From Ruminococcaceae bacterium UBA866 (GTDB taxonomy: Bacteria; Bacillota; Clostridia; Oscillospirales; Ruminococcaceae), in NCBI GenBank assembly GCA_002295325.1, contig DBGA01000088.1, positions 1,756-7,377 of the forward strand: a stretch of DNA of 5,622 nucleotides, written 5' to 3'. Shown here one piece after another: positions 4,802 to 5,622 of the stretch; positions within the stretch are counted from its first letter, which is position 1, and the number at the start of each line of letters is the position of its first letter. Made by a program: the position numbers and the translations under genes. The notes under the pieces were generated by a model. That model had not been told where the DNA came from, did no database searches, and saw only the letters and a program-made list of their open reading frames with translations.

Positions 4802-5497
4802 ATGAATAAAATAACTGATAAAATTCAAAAGTTACTTGAGCTTGCGAACGATAATTCATCCCTTGAAGAAAGCCACTCTGCAATGTTGAAAGCACAGGAG
4901 CTTATGATAAAATACAAACTATCTGAAAATGAGTTCATTAAGAATTCAACTCCTAAAAAACTAAATATTATTGAAAACTGTGTCTATTCTTCATGAAGAA
5001 TGCTTTGGTATATTCGTCCGTTGAGTTGGGTTATAGTTGATAACTTTAAAGTTATGTCATTCTTAAGGGTGCGAAAGCAACCTAAAAAATTATTTTTCTT
5101 CGGGGAGCAGGAAGATGTAGAAATAGCAAGTGCTGTTTTTTTAGATTGCTTATCTAAAATACGATATTACCTAGATTGTATAAACAAAGATAATACATGT
5201 TTGCGAAGAAGTGGAGTTTATTTATCGCAAAGTGAGACATCTCAAGAACGTAATAACTTTACAAAAGGCTTTATTGATGGGTTAAAGGAAAAGTTTGCTA
5301 AACAGGTTGAGGAAAACAACTGGGGACTTATTCTTGTACCAAATGAAGAAGTTAAAAGGAAGTATAATGAACAAGTGACAATCAAAAATATCAGCTTTAA
5401 AACGTCTGCTATCTTTGGCGGTAGCAACACTGGATATATGGATGGATATAACAAAGGAATTAACTATCAACAAACAAGTGGATATATTAATAATTAA
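4802..5497 (+). pseudogene. DUF2786-family protein split by an in-frame TGA
   Basis: Residues 1-45 are a clear DUF2786 domain (ITDKIQKLLELANDN, then HSAMLKAQELMIKYKLSE). After residue 64 a TGA at 4994-4996 stops the frame. The same frame then continues uninterrupted to 5497 with the expected second half: a WYIRPLSWVIVDNF region, KKLFFFGEQEDVEIA and a C-terminal GYMDGYNKG segment. Together they give about 231 codon positions, a normal length for the family. A CGA or GGA to TGA change would explain the break. The ATG at 5000 has no convincing ribosome binding site, though reinitiation next to the stop is conceivable. AAGGAGG at 4786-4792 supports the start at 4802. DUF2786 proteins are common in phages and ICEs; their biochemical role is not established to my knowledge. 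The gene directly precedes parA. Confidence 0.8.
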
Positions 5498-5512
5498 AGG
5501 AGATTGAAAATA

Positions 5513-5622
5513 ATGACTAGAATAATTGCTGTCGTAAACCAAAAAGGTGGAGTTGCAAAAACTACTACAACAAATGCACTGGGCATAGGATTAGCCAACA
5601 AAGGATATAAAGTTTTACTGAT
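5513..5622 (+). CDS. parA: ParA/Soj partition ATPase, N-terminal fragment
   Basis: Only the first 36 residues are in the window; the gene runs off the right edge. The start [20 protein letters not shown] is typical of ParA/Soj ATPases: the deviant Walker A motif KGGVAKTT has its signature Lys11 and the ATP-binding Lys16, followed by [15 protein letters not shown]. ParA proteins dimerise on ATP, bind DNA non-specifically and, with a ParB partner bound at a centromere site, segregate plasmids or replicating ICEs. The partner would be expected just downstream, outside the window. AAAGGAG (5496-5502) overlaps the stop of the DUF2786 gene, so the two are in one transcript. Sporulation-type chromosomal Soj is less likely because of the mobile-element neighbours. 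Confidence 0.9.
   Translation, partial: MTRIIAVVNQKGGVAKTTTTNALGIGLANKGYKVLL

Noticed and set aside
4994..4996. TGA read as a sense codon (Trp, Gly or selenocysteine)
   Set aside because: TGA is used as a normal stop at 3584-3586 and 3655-3657, Trp is encoded by TGG throughout, and I see no clear selenocysteine hairpin.
5431..5486. Three copies of TGGATATA just before parA, considered as a centromere site
   Set aside because: They are spaced by multiples of three and all encode Gly-Tyr in the same frame, so a protein-level repeat explains them.
5242..5542. Two overlapping minus-strand open frames opposite the DUF2786 and parA genes
   Set aside because: They oppose recognisable coding sequence and do not resemble known proteins.
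1..5622. CRISPR array, tRNA, rRNA or insertion sequence
   Set aside because: No regularly spaced long repeats, tRNA-like arms, rRNA motifs or transposase frames are visible.

Overview
The window looks like the replication and partition end of a mobile element from a low-GC Firmicute, most likely a clostridial gut-type bacterium. It holds a tyrosine integrase, a RepA_N-family replication initiator and the start of a ParA/Soj ATPase. It is AT-rich, has strong AAGGAG-type ribosome binding sites and uses standard stop codons. This set fits an integrative and conjugative element, or a plasmid or phage-plasmid that can integrate. No conjugation, resistance or phage structural gene is visible, so the element class is inferred.

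Layout. The integrase (35-943) reads leftward toward the window edge. A short AT-rich region (944-1075) with repeated AAAGTTAATAA boxes separates it from everything else, which reads rightward. The repA leader carries an intrinsic-terminator hairpin (1076-1104) and a 24-codon leader ORF (1142-1216) whose stop codon overlaps the repA ribosome binding site. Inside repA (1229-2140), at the junction between its two domains, is a cluster of iteron-like repeats with 23-bp spacing (1596-1701). These probably form the replication origin. Downstream is a tightly packed run of small accessory genes: three small membrane proteins (2168, 2892, 4156), a Cys-rich protein (3380), a 24-aa ORF (3583), an unrecognised 81-aa protein (3671), a DUF3970-like protein with a Cys-rich tail (3903), a 76-aa protein (4544), a DUF2786-type protein (4802) and parA (5513, cut off by the window end). 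Most spacings are short and several genes overlap, which suggests one or a few operons.

Three genes in the accessory block appear damaged. The gene at 2548 needs one extra A in a run of seven A's to read through. A decayed DUF3970 fragment (2743-2820) matches part of the intact gene at 3903. The DUF2786 gene is split by a single in-frame TGA at 4994-4996. The block therefore shows duplication and decay as well as intact genes.

How the parts may work together. The integrase would insert and excise the element. RepA would start replication from iterons in its own gene, with expression perhaps limited by the leader hairpin and coupled to the leader ORF. ParA, with a partner outside the window, would segregate the replicating form. 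The roles of the small genes between repA and parA are unknown; their position suggests mobile-element accessory or cargo functions. The strongest unusual signals are the iterons read in different codon frames, the repA leader arrangement, the duplicated translation-start modules and the A7 frameshift supported by a paralogue.
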